The position numbers and the translations under genes are program-made. Below, one piece after another: positions 53,005-62,316 of a stretch of 64,000 nt of DNA. The notes beneath the pieces are model-generated. The model was not told the origin of the DNA. It made no database searches and saw only the letters and a list, made by a program, of their open reading frames with translations. Positions within the stretch are counted from its first letter, which is position 1. Each line of letters begins with the position of its first letter. Location: contig CBDAQM010000006.1 of assembly GCA_965199095.1 (NCBI GenBank), positions 992,001 to 1,056,000 on the forward strand, in the 5' to 3' direction. Origin of the DNA: LMUY01 sp965199095. GTDB lineage: Bacteria > Pseudomonadota > Alphaproteobacteria > Acetobacterales > Acetobacteraceae.

Positions 53005-53664
53005 ATGTATTCGATGGCGTCTCCGATCCTTGCCGGCCTGACGATCCTGATGCTCGGCGACAGCCACTTCGCCACCCAAGGCTACCTCGTCACCACCCTG
53101 CAGGACGCGCTGATCCAGCAGGGTGCGCATGTCGTGACGGAGGCGGCGTGCGGCGCCCCGGCGAGCGTGTGGGCCGAAGGCGGCATCGCGCCCTGCGGCT
53201 ATGCCGAGCGGGTCGAGTTGGGGCCGATCAAGAAGGACAACTCCAACCACGCCCATGTCCCGGTGTTCGAGACGCTGGTGGCGAAGTACCATCCCAACCT
53301 CGTGGTGATCGGCTCGGGCGACACCATGGCGGGCTATGCGCAGGCCGCGCTGCCGGCAGAGTGGATCGGCGAGCAGATCAAGGACATCACCCGGCGCATC
53401 CAGGCAGCGAACCTGCCCTGCCTGTGGATCGGTCCGGGCTGGGGCACGGAGGGCGGCCCCTACTTCAAGAACTATGCGCGGGTGCAGCAGATCAACGCGT
53501 ATCTGGCCGCTAACGTGGCCCCGTGCCGGTATATCGACAGCACGAAGTTCGCCGCGCCGGGCGAATGGCCGACCTTTGACGGGCAGCATTACACCCTGCC
53601 GGCCTACCAGAAGTGGGGCCTGGCGCTCGACCAGCAGATCGTCGCCCTCGCCCAGGCAAAATAG
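53005..53664 (+). CDS. SGNH/GDSL hydrolase-like protein
   Basis: 219 residues. Catalytic Ser20 lies in MLGDSHF, and the Asp192/His195 pair in FDGQHYTLP. VVIGSGDTMAGY occupies the block III position. Short N-terminus before the GDSH motif and no convincing signal peptide, which is odd if it works on a periplasmic glycan. The start is either 53005 or 53014. It precedes an MBOAT acyltransferase and an AlgJ-like protein, so a role in acetyl transfer or removal on a polysaccharide is inferred. Confidence 0.8.
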   Translation: MYSMASPILAGLTILMLGDSHFATQGYLVTTLQDALIQQGAHVVTEAACGAPASVWAEGGIAPCGYAERVELGPIKKDNSNHAHVPVFETLVAKYHPNLVVIGSGDTMAGYAQAALPAEWIGEQIKDITRRIQAANLPCLWIGPGWGTEGGPYFKNYARVQQINAYLAANVAPCRYIDSTKFAAPGEWPTFDGQHYTLPAYQKWGLALDQQIVALAQAK

Positions 53665-53709
53665 CCCGGCGCGCGAAGACCCTCCGCCCCCTGCCCAGGA
53701 AGCGCCGCC

Positions 53710-55113
53710 GTGATCTTCGCGTCCTTCGAATTCCTGTTCCTGTTCCTGCCGATCTTCTTCGTCGCCTACTACCTGACGCCGGTCCGGTTGCGGAACTGGC
53801 CGATCCTGATCCTGTCCTGGGCGTTCTATGCCTGGTGGCGGGTGGATTTCCTGGCGCTGCTGATCTGCGTGACGGCGTTCACGTTCCTCACGTCGCGCAT
53901 GATGGTCAGCGCCGGGCTGGGCAGCCCGGCCGGCAAACTTTGGCTGCAGGCGGGGCTGGTCGGCAATCTGGGGGTGCTGGCGTATTTCAAATACGCCAAT
54001 TTCGGCGTGAATTCCTTCAACGGCGTGCTGGCAGTGGCCAATTTCAACCCGATCGTGTGGTCGGAAATCGTGCTGCCGGCCGGGCTGTCGTTCTACGTGC
54101 TGCAATCCATCAGCTACCTGGTGGATGTGTGGCGGGGAACGATCCCGGTCAGCCGGTCGCTGCTGAACTATGCGGCCTACAAGGCGATGTTCTCGCAACT
54201 GATCGCCGGGCCGATCGTGCGGTATGCGCAAATCGCCGATGAGCTGAAGGGGCGGGTGCACAGCCTGGCGCTGTTCGGGCTGGGCGCTCGGCGGTTCATG
54301 GTGGGGTTTTGCATGAAGGTGATCCTCGCCGACACGCTAAGCCCGCTGGTGGACGCCATTTTCAAGCTGCCGGCGCCGACGCTGGCGGATAGCTGGCTGG
54401 GGGCCGTCGCCTACACGCTGCAACTGTATTTCGACTTCGCCGGGTATTCGGCCATGGCGATCGGGCTGGCGCTGATGATCGGGTTCCACTTCCCGGAGAA
54501 TTTTGACTTCCCGTACCTGTCCGGTTCGATCCAGGCGTTCTGGCAGCGCTGGCACATGACGCTGTCGTCGTTCCTGCGCGACTATTTGTATATTTCCCTG
54601 GGGGGCAACCGACGCGGAGCGGTGCGGACCTACGTCAATTTGTTCCTGACGATGCTGATCGGCGGGTTCTGGCACGGGGCGAATTGGACGTTCCTGGCCT
54701 GGGGCGCCTGGCAGGGCGGGCTGCTGGCGCTGCACCGCTACTACCGCTCCCGCGGCGGCGAGATGCCGTACGCCTTCGGCCACGTGCTGACCTTCCTGGC
54801 GGTGATCGTGGGCTGGGTGGTGTTCCGCGCCGACGATTTCGGCCAGGCGCTGCGCATGTATACCGGCATGCTGGGGATGCACGGGGCCGGGATTTCGGAC
54901 GACCTGGCCTGGCAATTGACGCCGGACCGGCTGTGGATGGTCGTGATCGGGATGGTGGTAGTGTACATACCGCTGATCGAGCGCCCGATCGTGGCCGCGA
55001 TTGGCCGCCGCGGCGGCGGCCTGGCCCTGGTGGGGCCGCTTTGCGGGTTCATGGTGGCGATGGTGATGCTGTATAGCCGCGCCGCCGTGCCGTTCCTGTA
55101 TTTCCAGTTCTGA
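53710..55113 (+). CDS. MBOAT O-acyltransferase (AlgI-like)
   Basis: 467-residue polytopic membrane protein (about 10 helices) that moves acetyl groups across the inner membrane for polysaccharide O-acetylation. Motifs: FWQRWHMTLSSFLRDYLY, SLGGNRRG, and GGFWHGANWTF carrying the active-site His322. The GTG start at 53710 is used. It lies 45 bp after the SGNH gene and 13 bp before the AlgJ-like gene, forming a small module. The target polymer is unknown; no alginate-polymerase gene is nearby. Confidence 0.92.
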   Translation: MIFASFEFLFLFLPIFFVAYYLTPVRLRNWPILILSWAFYAWWRVDFLALLICVTAFTFLTSRMMVSAGLGSPAGKLWLQAGLVGNLGVLAYFKYANFGVNSFNGVLAVANFNPIVWSEIVLPAGLSFYVLQSISYLVDVWRGTIPVSRSLLNYAAYKAMFSQLIAGPIVRYAQIADELKGRVHSLALFGLGARRFMVGFCMKVILADTLSPLVDAIFKLPAPTLADSWLGAVAYTLQLYFDFAGYSAMAIGLALMIGFHFPENFDFPYLSGSIQAFWQRWHMTLSSFLRDYLYISLGGNRRGAVRTYVNLFLTMLIGGFWHGANWTFLAWGAWQGGLLALHRYYRSRGGEMPYAFGHVLTFLAVIVGWVVFRADDFGQALRMYTGMLGMHGAGISDDLAWQLTPDRLWMVVIGMVVVYIPLIERPIVAAIGRRGGGLALVGPLCGFMVAMVMLYSRAAVPFLYFQF

Positions 55114-55126
55114 AGGTCCACGTTCG

Positions 55127-56269
55127 ATGGGTGGCACGGTGCTGATGGCGCGGCGGGCGCGGGGATTGATCGACGGGGCCCGGCTGCAGGGTTGGGCGAT
55201 GATCGTGATCCTGGCCGGCGGCTTCGGCCTGGGCGTCGCCACCCTGTCGCAGCCCGGCCCGCAGCGCCGCCTGGCGGAGACGCTCACGCCGGGAGAATTC
55301 ATGGGCGGCCACACCGCCGCGGCCGTCAACTACGCCATGGCGCACGACCTGCCGATCGGCAATGTCCTCTCCGCGGCGGGCGGCATCCTGCGGTGGCGCG
55401 TGTTTGATTCCGGCGGGCCGCAGGTGACGGTGGGGTGCGACGGCTGGCTGTATCTGACGGAGGAGTTGCGGCCCTGGCCCGGCAGCAACGCCGCCATGCA
55501 GGCGCGCGCCGACACGCTGCACCGGATCGCCAAGGACCTGGCCGCGCAGGACATCGCGCTGCAGGTGGTGCTGGTGCCGGACAAGGTTCGGGTGGAGCAG
55601 GCCTATGCCTGCGGCGTCCCCTATTCGGCGCAGTCGCAGGGCCGCTACGACACGTTCAGCAAGATGCTGGCCGGGCTGCCGGTGGTGGATGTGCTCGCGA
55701 CCTATAGCGGTGTGCGGTCGCCGCTGTATTACCGCACCGACACGCATTGGAACGAGGACGGCGCCGCGATCGCCGCGGCCGCCACGGCTGCGGCCAGCGA
55801 TGCCCCGTTCGCGCGCGACCGCCCGTTCAGCACGGCGTATGGCCCGGACGCGGACCGCGCCGGGGATTTGCTGCGGTTGATGAGCCTGGACCACGTGCCG
55901 GACCTGATCATCCCGCTGCGCCCCCTGCCCGACCGCGAGCGCCCGGCCACCACGACGGAGACGAACCCGCCCGCCGACACCGGCGGCCTGCTGGATGACG
56001 CACCGGTGCCGGAAATCGCGCTGGTGGGCAGTTCCTTCTCGGTCAACGCCAACTTCCAGGGCGCGCTGGAGCAGGCGTTTTCCGCGCCGATCGGCCAGTT
56101 CGCCGAGGCCGGCGGGGCGTTTTGGGGTTCGGCCCGCGACTATTTCCGCAGCCCGGCGTTCAAGGAGACTCCGCCCAAGCTGGTGATCTGGGAAATCCCG
56201 GAACGCGTGGTCAACCAGCCGATCGGGGCGGAGGAGGCGGCTTTCCTGCGCAACTGGCGAGGCGAATGA
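55127..56269 (+). CDS. AlgJ/AlgX-like acetyltransferase-associated SGNH protein
   Basis: 380 residues. One N-terminal membrane anchor (about 22-40) places the rest in the periplasm. The catalytic Asp205/His207 pair is in RTDTHWNEDG, and the serine is Ser302 or Ser303 in LVGSSFSVN, as in AlgJ/AlgX. It most likely receives acetyl groups from the MBOAT protein and transfers them to a glycan. Its stop overlaps the ligA ATG by four bases. Confidence 0.85.
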   Translation: MGGTVLMARRARGLIDGARLQGWAMIVILAGGFGLGVATLSQPGPQRRLAETLTPGEFMGGHTAAAVNYAMAHDLPIGNVLSAAGGILRWRVFDSGGPQVTVGCDGWLYLTEELRPWPGSNAAMQARADTLHRIAKDLAAQDIALQVVLVPDKVRVEQAYACGVPYSAQSQGRYDTFSKMLAGLPVVDVLATYSGVRSPLYYRTDTHWNEDGAAIAAAATAAASDAPFARDRPFSTAYGPDADRAGDLLRLMSLDHVPDLIIPLRPLPDRERPATTTETNPPADTGGLLDDAPVPEIALVGSSFSVNANFQGALEQAFSAPIGQFAEAGGAFWGSARDYFRSPAFKETPPKLVIWEIPERVVNQPIGAEEAAFLRNWRGE

Positions 56270-58350
56270 CCGACCGCACCCCGGCCGAGCTCACGGAAGA
56301 GGAAGCCGCGGCCGAGCTGCAGCGGCTGGCGGCGGAGATTGCCCGGCACGACCGGCTGTACAACACCGAGGACGCGCCCGAGATCAGTGATGCCGCGTAT
56401 GACGCGCTGCGTCGCCGCAATGCCGAGATCGAGGCGGGCTTTCCCAGCCTGATCCGGCCGGACAGCCCGTCGCAGAAGGTCGGCGCCGCGACGGCGAGCG
56501 GGTTCGGCAAGATCCGGCATCGCGTGCCGATGCTGAGCCTGGACAACGCGTTCAGCCGGGCGGATTTCGACGAGTTCTGCGCGCGCACGCGCCGCTTCCT
56601 GGGGTTGAAGGACGCGGTGTTGAAGCTGGTGGCGGAGCCGAAGATCGACGGGCTGTCGATTTCGCTGACCTACGAGAACGGACGCCTGGTCCACGGCGCC
56701 ACCCGCGGCGATGGCGCGGAAGGCGAGGATGTGACGGCCAATTTGCGCACGATGAAGGGGGTGCCGGTGCGGCTGAAAGGCGGCGCCCCCGAGCTGATCG
56801 AAATCCGCGGCGAGGTCTTCATGACGAAGGCCGACTTCCTGGCGCTGAACGAGGCGCAGGTGGCCGCCGGGTTGCGCACCTATGCCAACCCGCGCAACTC
56901 CGCCGCCGGCAGCCTGCGCCAGCTCGACCCGAAGATCACGGCGGCGCGGGCGCTGTCGCTGTTCGCCTATGCGTTCGGCGAGGCGAGCGAACTGCCGGCG
57001 CCGAGCCATTGGGAATACCTCCAGCGGCTGGCGGCGTGGGGGTTCGAGGTCAGCCCGTTGAACGAACGGGTCGACCAGGATGGGGCGGAGGCGTTCCACG
57101 CGGCGATGGCGGAGCGCCGGTCCGGGCTGCCGTACGACATCGATGGCGTCGTCTACAAGATCAACGACCTCGCGCTACAGCGGCGGCTGGGCTTCGTCGG
57201 GCGGACGCCGCGCTGGGCGACGGCGTGGAAGTTTCCGGCGGAGCGGGCGACGACCCTGCTGGAGAAGATCGACATCCAGGTGGGACGGACCGGCTCACTG
57301 ACCCCGGTCGCCTGGCTGCAGGGTGTGAATGTCGGCGGCGTGCTGGTGACGCGGGCGACGCTGCACAACGAGGACGAAATCCGGCGCAAGGACGTGCGTC
57401 CCGGCGACACGGTGGAGCTTCAGCGGGCTGGCGACGTCATCCCCCAGATCATCGGCCCGGTGCTCGACAAGCGGCCGGCGGATGCACACCCCTTCGTCTT
57501 CCCGGACCACTGCCCGGCCTGCGGCAGCCTGGCGGTGCGGGCGGAGGGCGAGGTGGTACGGCGCTGCACCGGCGGCCTAGTGTGCCCGGCGCAGACCATC
57601 GAACGGCTGGTGCATTTCGTCAGCCGCCCCGCTTTCGACATCGAGCATCTGGGGGAGCAGACGGTGCGGGCGTTCCATGCCGAGGGGCTGATCGACAGCC
57701 CGGCCGACATCTTCCGGCTGCACAGGCACGAGGCGGAGATTGCCAAGCGCGAGGGGTGGGGCAGCACCAGCGCCGCCAACCTGATGCGGTCGATCGAGGC
57801 GCGGCGGCGGATTTCGTTGGCCCGCTTCATCTATGCGCTGGGCATCCGGCGGATCGGGGAGGCCAACGCCAAGCTGCTGGCCCGGCATTACAGCACGCTG
57901 GCGCAGTGGCGGGAACAGATGGCCGCGGCGACGGTGGTCGGGTCGGAGGAGCGGCAGGCGCTCGGCAGCATCATGCGGGTGGGCGGGGCGATCGCGGACG
58001 AGTTGGTCGGCTTCTTCGCGGAGGCGCGGAACACGGCGGTGCTGGACGATCTGGCGGCGGAGCTGGACGTGCAACCGGAGGCGGCTGGGACGGATGGTCC
58101 GTTGTCGGGCAAGTCGATCGTGTTCACCGGCGCGTTGGCGACCATGACGCGGCCGGAAGCCAAGGCGCGGGCGGAGGCGCTGGGTGCGCGCGTGACGGAC
58201 AGTGTATCGAAGAAGACCGACCTGGTGGTGCTAGGGGCCGACGCTGGCTCGAAGGCGAAGAAAGCGGCGGAGTTGGGCGTCGCCACGGTGGATGAGGATG
58301 GCTGGCGGGCGATGGCGGGGTTCGGGAGCATCGCAGCCACCGAAACCTGA
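56266..58350 (+). CDS. ligA: NAD-dependent DNA ligase
   Basis: 694-residue essential replicative ligase. The adenylated Lys126 lies in EPKIDGLSISL. TRGDGAEGEDVT, GEVFM and GVVYKIND are nucleotidyltransferase motifs. The zinc finger is CPACGSLAVRAEGEVVRRC plus a fourth cysteine in LVCPAQ. Helix-hairpin-helix repeats follow, and a C-terminal BRCT domain (about 605-680, GKSIVFTGALATMTRPEAKA). It overlaps the AlgJ-like gene, probably reflecting packing rather than function. Confidence 0.97.
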   Translation: MTDRTPAELTEEEAAAELQRLAAEIARHDRLYNTEDAPEISDAAYDALRRRNAEIEAGFPSLIRPDSPSQKVGAATASGFGKIRHRVPMLSLDNAFSRADFDEFCARTRRFLGLKDAVLKLVAEPKIDGLSISLTYENGRLVHGATRGDGAEGEDVTANLRTMKGVPVRLKGGAPELIEIRGEVFMTKADFLALNEAQVAAGLRTYANPRNSAAGSLRQLDPKITAARALSLFAYAFGEASELPAPSHWEYLQRLAAWGFEVSPLNERVDQDGAEAFHAAMAERRSGLPYDIDGVVYKINDLALQRRLGFVGRTPRWATAWKFPAERATTLLEKIDIQVGRTGSLTPVAWLQGVNVGGVLVTRATLHNEDEIRRKDVRPGDTVELQRAGDVIPQIIGPVLDKRPADAHPFVFPDHCPACGSLAVRAEGEVVRRCTGGLVCPAQTIERLVHFVSRPAFDIEHLGEQTVRAFHAEGLIDSPADIFRLHRHEAEIAKREGWGSTSAANLMRSIEARRRISLARFIYALGIRRIGEANAKLLARHYSTLAQWREQMAAATVVGSEERQALGSIMRVGGAIADELVGFFAEARNTAVLDDLAAELDVQPEAAGTDGPLSGKSIVFTGALATMTRPEAKARAEALGARVTDSVSKKTDLVVLGADAGSKAKKAAELGVATVDEDGWRAMAGFGSIAATET

Positions 58351-58503
58351 TGCGTCAGCGCTGAGGAGCATGTCGTGGGCGTCGCCCCATGGCCGCACCG
58401 CTCCGATGCTTGGAAACCCACGCCGGGCGGCGCTCAGGGCGTCTCTGGCTCGCCGTAGCGCATTCTCAAACGGGCACGCAGCACTCGGGGGCAAGTCCGT
58501 CTA

Positions 58504-59748
58504 CTACGTCAGGAAGTGCCCAGTCTGCGCATAGGTGTTGATGTAGGCAGTCAAGAATTGGTCGTTCGTTGCATAGACACCCTGTAGGTCTGTGTGCGCC
58601 GCTTCATACGCCTGGACGTTGAATGCTGTTGTACGTCCTTCGTTTTGGCCGAAATTGATGTAGTGGGCTGCACCCAGATCATTGTTTGCGCCGAACGCCT
58701 GCATCAGGTCCGTGTAACCAGCGATATAGGACAAACCGTCGAACGTCGTTGTGCGGCCTTCTTCGCTTCCGAACGTGATGAAATGGTTCGCGCCTGCCTG
58801 TTCATTGGCGCCAAATGCAGAAGTAAGATCCTTGTAGCTGGCTATGTAGTCGAGGCCGTCGAAGCTTGTCGTCCGCCCCTCGGCTTCCCCGTACTGGATG
58901 AAATGGAGCGCGCCCTCATCTGCGTTGTTGCCGAAGGCTTTGACCAGATCGGGGTTGCTGGCGACGTAATCGAGTGCGTTGAAGGTTGTGGTTCGGTCTT
59001 CGTCCAGGCCGTATGTAATATAGTGCGTCGCCCCCGCGTTCTGAAGTGTGGCCTGTGTGGCACCCGGCGTATCGAAGGCTTGAATGAGATCCTTGTAGCT
59101 GGCGACATAATCCAGGCCATTGAAGGTGGCTACACGCTGCTCGGCCGGCTCAGACTGCTGCAACCAAGCTTGCATGCTTTGCTGGTTGGTTCCGAATGCG
59201 TTGATTAAGTCGGGAAAGCTCGCTTCGAAATTCGTGGAGTTGATGAAGTGGTTGGAGCCGGTGGCCGACGGCGCGTAGGTCAAGTCGTTGGAATGTATCT
59301 GCGGAGAGGCAGCGGCCTCTACGTCAACGCGCATACTTGTCAGGGTTAAGGTGGAACCGGTAAATCCACCCGTAGCGTTGTCACCTAACAAGTAGAGGCC
59401 GCCTAAACCGCTGAGGTAAGAAATGTTGTAATGAATACCGCCGACGGCGAATTCGATGCCGTGGGCGTCGAAGCCATCTTCGCTGCCTTGATAGCCATCG
59501 TTATTGGCTAGGAATACGGTATTGTCGAACGTCTTGACGAGTGTCGCATCCGTGGCGATCGCACCGCCCGGCCCCACTTCGCCAGTGACAGGCGCGGCTC
59601 CGATATCACCTGCGACAGAAGTGACAGCAAGACCTGGTCCGAAACCGATACTGTTTGTTGCGGGCGTGGCCGCCGTAATGGTGAGGTCCACCAGACCAGT
59701 AAAGTTCCCCGCCGCGGAAAAACGGTAGGAGTAGGTCGCCACGCCCAT
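58504..59748 (-). CDS. Tandem 40-residue repeat protein
   Basis: 414 residues. An N-terminal domain of about 160 residues (GVATYSYRFSAAGNFTGLVDLTI) looks like a beta-rich surface domain. From about residue 160 there are five to six tandem copies of a 40-residue unit with consensus TTFDGLDYIASYKDL-x-AFGAN, ending HFI-x-FG-x-x-EGR. Such units occur in large hemolysin-type and other secreted proteins of alphaproteobacteria. There is no N-terminal signal peptide; type I secretion is possible. Base composition is visibly lower in GC than the neighbours, suggesting transfer. Function unknown. Confidence 0.75.
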   Translation of the reverse strand: MGVATYSYRFSAAGNFTGLVDLTITAATPATNSIGFGPGLAVTSVAGDIGAAPVTGEVGPGGAIATDATLVKTFDNTVFLANNDGYQGSEDGFDAHGIEFAVGGIHYNISYLSGLGGLYLLGDNATGGFTGSTLTLTSMRVDVEAAASPQIHSNDLTYAPSATGSNHFINSTNFEASFPDLINAFGTNQQSMQAWLQQSEPAEQRVATFNGLDYVASYKDLIQAFDTPGATQATLQNAGATHYITYGLDEDRTTTFNALDYVASNPDLVKAFGNNADEGALHFIQYGEAEGRTTSFDGLDYIASYKDLTSAFGANEQAGANHFITFGSEEGRTTTFDGLSYIAGYTDLMQAFGANNDLGAAHYINFGQNEGRTTAFNVQAYEAAHTDLQGVYATNDQFLTAYINTYAQTGHFLT

Positions 59749-60263
59749 AAGTTGTTTATTCCTCGCCTGGAGGAGGATGATGGCTCATCCTGCACACTCC
59801 TTATCGAGATATTAGCGTACCCGGTCGGACTGGGAAGTCCGATCCCAATGCAAAGCTGTCAATGCTCTAGACTTGCTGTTGGGGTGGGTTCAATTTGCAA
59901 CAGGTGAGTGTTGGAGTAAACGGCCGCTCTCGCTTTCGTCTGCGGCTCAGACTTGTAGCGCGCGGCGTGCCTTCATCGACGTGCACCATGCCAGGCTGAA
60001 CCAAGATCTCGGGCCGAAAGGCGGGGCGCGTCAACAGCAGCAAAGCCGATCGCTCCGCAACCATGAACCCAGACCGCTGCTGGGCAGCCATCGATGGCAT
60101 CGAAACCTGCTTCAGTTAATCGCCACGCCCGGGGATATGGAACAATTGAGGGCAGTGCTTCTCTCTCTCCTTTGGGCGAGGGCCGGGTTGAGGGTCCGTA
60201 GGCAAGACCGAGCACTCGACCCTCACCCTGCCCTCTCCCAGAGGGAGAGGGTTTTAGATGGGG
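59749..60263. other. 515-bp intergenic region with hairpins and a repeat pair
   Basis: No gene supported. The part nearest the repeat-protein gene holds two perfect palindromes: GGATGA-TGGC-TCATCC (59775-59790) and TCGGACT-GGGA-AGTCCGA (59825-59842), possibly 5' leader or regulatory structures of that gene. The right part holds the family 1 repeat pair (60160-60254). Short open frames in between have no recognisable product. Confidence 0.6.
60160..60254. repeat. REP-like palindromic repeat pair (family 1, copy 4)
   Basis: Two inverted units as at 5653-5747: CTCTCTCTCCTTTGGGCGAG followed by GGCCGGGTTGAGGG, then CCCTCACCCTGCCCTCTCCC-AGA-GGGAGAGGG. It lies just after the DUF72 gene stop and the second unit ends in GTTTTAG. 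The pairing and spacing match copy 1, about 54 kb away. Confidence 0.8.
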
Positions 60264-61058
60264 TTAGCCGCGGCAGCGCTGGATGAAGGCCTTGGCGGCG
60301 TCTGGCGCGCGGACCTTGTCGCCGCTGATGAAGAAGACGAAGCACTCGCGGGGCTGCGGCTTTGCGGCCGGGGTGGTGAGCGGCAGGTCGTCCACCGTTT
60401 GGCCGCTGGCCCAGCGACGGGCCCGGTTCGCCCACATGTCGAGCGCTTTCGACGCGTAGCCCTCCGGTTCGGCTTCGGCGTTGCGTTCCAGGCGGGCGTA
60501 GACGAACGGCGCCGTCAGGTCGCCCAGCAGGGTGTGCTTGTCGGAGTCCACGATGGCGGCGGCGATGTCGTGCTGGCGCAGCAGGGCGAACCACTCGGGC
60601 ACGGCGAAGCTTTCGTGCCGGGCTTCGATCGCGTGGCGGAGGGGCACGCCGCGATGGCTCGGCGGCAGCAGCGCCAGGAAGGGCGCGAAGGCCTCGGCAT
60701 CGAAGCGGCGGGTCGGCGGGAACTGCCAGAGGATCGGCCCCAGCGCGTCCGCCAACTCGACCAGCCCGGAATCCAGGAAGCGGGCGATGGACGGTTCCGA
60801 CTCGGCGAGCGCGGTGCGATGCGTCGTCACCCGGGGCGCCTTCAGCGCGAAGACGAATCCGTCGGGCACCTCGGCGCGCCATTTGGCGAAGCTCGCCGGG
60901 GCCTGCGTCCGATAGAAGGTGCCGTTGATCTCGATCGCGGTCAGCCGGCTGGCGGCGTAGGCAAGCTCCTTCGCCTGCACCAGGCCGGCTGGGTAGAACG
61001 GGCCGCGCCAGGGGGCGAAGGTCCAGCCGCCGATGCCGGCTCGGATCCGGGCTGTCAT
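60264..61058 (-). CDS. DUF72 (YecE-family) protein
   Basis: 264-residue TIM-barrel-like protein of the DUF72/YecE family. Family features visible: GIGGWTFAPWRGPFYPAG, LTAIEINGTFYRTQ, FALKAPRVTTH, LWQFPP, IEARHESF and FFISGDKVRAPDAA. Function is unestablished. The ATG at 61058 overlaps the prfB TGA by four bases, so it is co-transcribed after the release factor gene. Confidence 0.9.
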   Translation of the reverse strand: MTARIRAGIGGWTFAPWRGPFYPAGLVQAKELAYAASRLTAIEINGTFYRTQAPASFAKWRAEVPDGFVFALKAPRVTTHRTALAESEPSIARFLDSGLVELADALGPILWQFPPTRRFDAEAFAPFLALLPPSHRGVPLRHAIEARHESFAVPEWFALLRQHDIAAAIVDSDKHTLLGDLTAPFVYARLERNAEAEPEGYASKALDMWANRARRWASGQTVDDLPLTTPAAKPQPRECFVFFISGDKVRAPDAAKAFIQRCRG

Positions 61059-62186
61059 TCGGCTTGGGCGCTCGCCTCGCTGCGGGTGCCCCCCACGCGG
61101 GCGGCGAGGGCGGCGGCCATGAAGTCATCCAGCGCGCCGTCCAGCACCGCGGCCGGGTTGGACTTCTCCACCCCGGTGCGCAAATCCTTCACCATCTGGT
61201 AGGGCGCCAGGACGTAGGAGCGGATTTGGTGGCCCCAGCCGATTTCGGTCTTCGACGCTTCGGTCGCCGCGCTGGCCGCCTCGCGCTTCTGCAACTCGGC
61301 CTCGTACATACGCGCGCGCAGCATCTCCATCGCGGTGGCGCGGTTGCGGTGCTGGCTGCGGTCGGTCTGGCAGGCGACGATGATCCCGGTCGGGACGTGG
61401 GTGATGCGGATGGCGGATTCCGTCTTGTTCACGTGCTGCCCGCCGGCGCCCGAGGCGCGGAAGGTATCGACCTTGAGGTCGGAGGGGTCGATCTCGATCT
61501 GGATGGTGTCGTCGATCACCGGGTAGACGTAGACGGAGGCGAAAGAGGTCTGGCGCCGGGCCGCGCTGTCGAACGGCGAGATGCGGACCAGGCGGTGGAC
61601 GCCGCCTTCCGTCTTCAGCCAGCCATAGGCGTTGGGGCCGGTGACTTGGAAGGTGGCGGATTTGATGCCGGCCTGCTCGCCCTCGCTCTGCTCCAGGAGT
61701 TGCATCTTGTAGCCGCGCGCTTCGGCCCAGCGGGTGTACATGCGGGCGAGCATTTCGGCCCAGTCTTGCGCCTCGGTGCCGCCGGCGCCGCTATTGACCT
61801 CCAGGAAGGCGTCGCGGCCGTCCGCTTCGCCCGACAGGAGGCTCTCGATCTCGCGCCGCTTCGCCTCCGCGGCCGCGCGGCGCAGCGCCTCGATCCCTTC
61901 GGCGACCAGGGCGGTGTCGGCGTCGCCCTCGCCCAGGGCGATCAGTTCGAGCGTGTCGGCGACTTCAGCCTCCAGCGCCTGGACGCCTTCGATTTGGCCA
62001 GCGAGTTGCGTGCGCTCGCGCATCAGCGCTTGGGCGGCGGCGGCGTCATTCCAGAGGTCGGGGTCCTCGGCGCGGTGGTTCAGCTCGGCGAGGCGTTCCG
62101 TGGCGGCATCCCAGTCAAAGATGCCTCCGCAGCAGGGCGATGGACTGCTTGATCTGTTCGTTGAGGGCGTCTGATTCGGTCGACAT
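61055..62186 (-). CDS. prfB: Peptide chain release factor 2, with programmed +1 frameshift
   Basis: RF2 releases peptides at UGA and UAA. The gene is in two frames. From ATG 62186, 23 codons (MSTESDALNEQIKQSIALL...HL) end at TGA 62117-62115. A +1 shift at CTT-TGA-C continues in the second frame to 61055, giving 376 residues. The SPF anticodon-like tripeptide (RISPFDSAA) and the catalytic GGQ (ASGAGGQHVNKTESAIR) are present. A longer open frame reaching 62281 in the downstream frame is not the real start. DUF72 overlaps its 3' end, and mrcA-like PBP lies upstream. Confidence 0.95.
62114..62129 (-). promoter_or_regulatory. prfB programmed +1 frameshift site
   Basis: On the minus strand: CGGAGG-CAT-CTT-TGA-C. 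The SD-like GGAGG is three bases before the slippery CTT, followed by the in-frame TGA and C, which is the standard autoregulatory layout: when RF2 is scarce, the ribosome slips and completes RF2. Confidence 0.95.
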
Positions 62187-62262
62187 GGGATACCTGCGTT
62201 GGGCATGGGGCCGGGAAGGCGATTGCGGCGTCCCCTAAGATCGACTTCTCTTGCCGTTGGCT

Positions 62263-62292
62263 GGTGGGTTGTGAAGGACAACCCACCCTACG
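62263..62292. repeat. Palindromic repeat, family 2 variant
   Basis: GGTGGGTTGT-GAAGG-ACAACCCACC followed by CTACG. Same layout as the other family 2 arms (palindrome then CTACG) with a different stem core. It lies 77 bp upstream of the prfB ATG and 25 bp from the MITE-like element. Confidence 0.65.
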
Positions 62293-62316
62293 ATCGGAGC
62301 AACTAGGGACCACCGC

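Noticed and set aside
58231..58494. Possible 87-residue minus-strand gene after ligA
   Set aside because: Mostly antisense to the ligA BRCT end. The segment beyond ligA has no recognisable domain, though a decayed gene fragment cannot be excluded.
59867..60100. Short minus-strand frame in the 515-bp gap
   Set aside because: No recognisable domain, no ribosome site and mixed composition; treated as intergenic.
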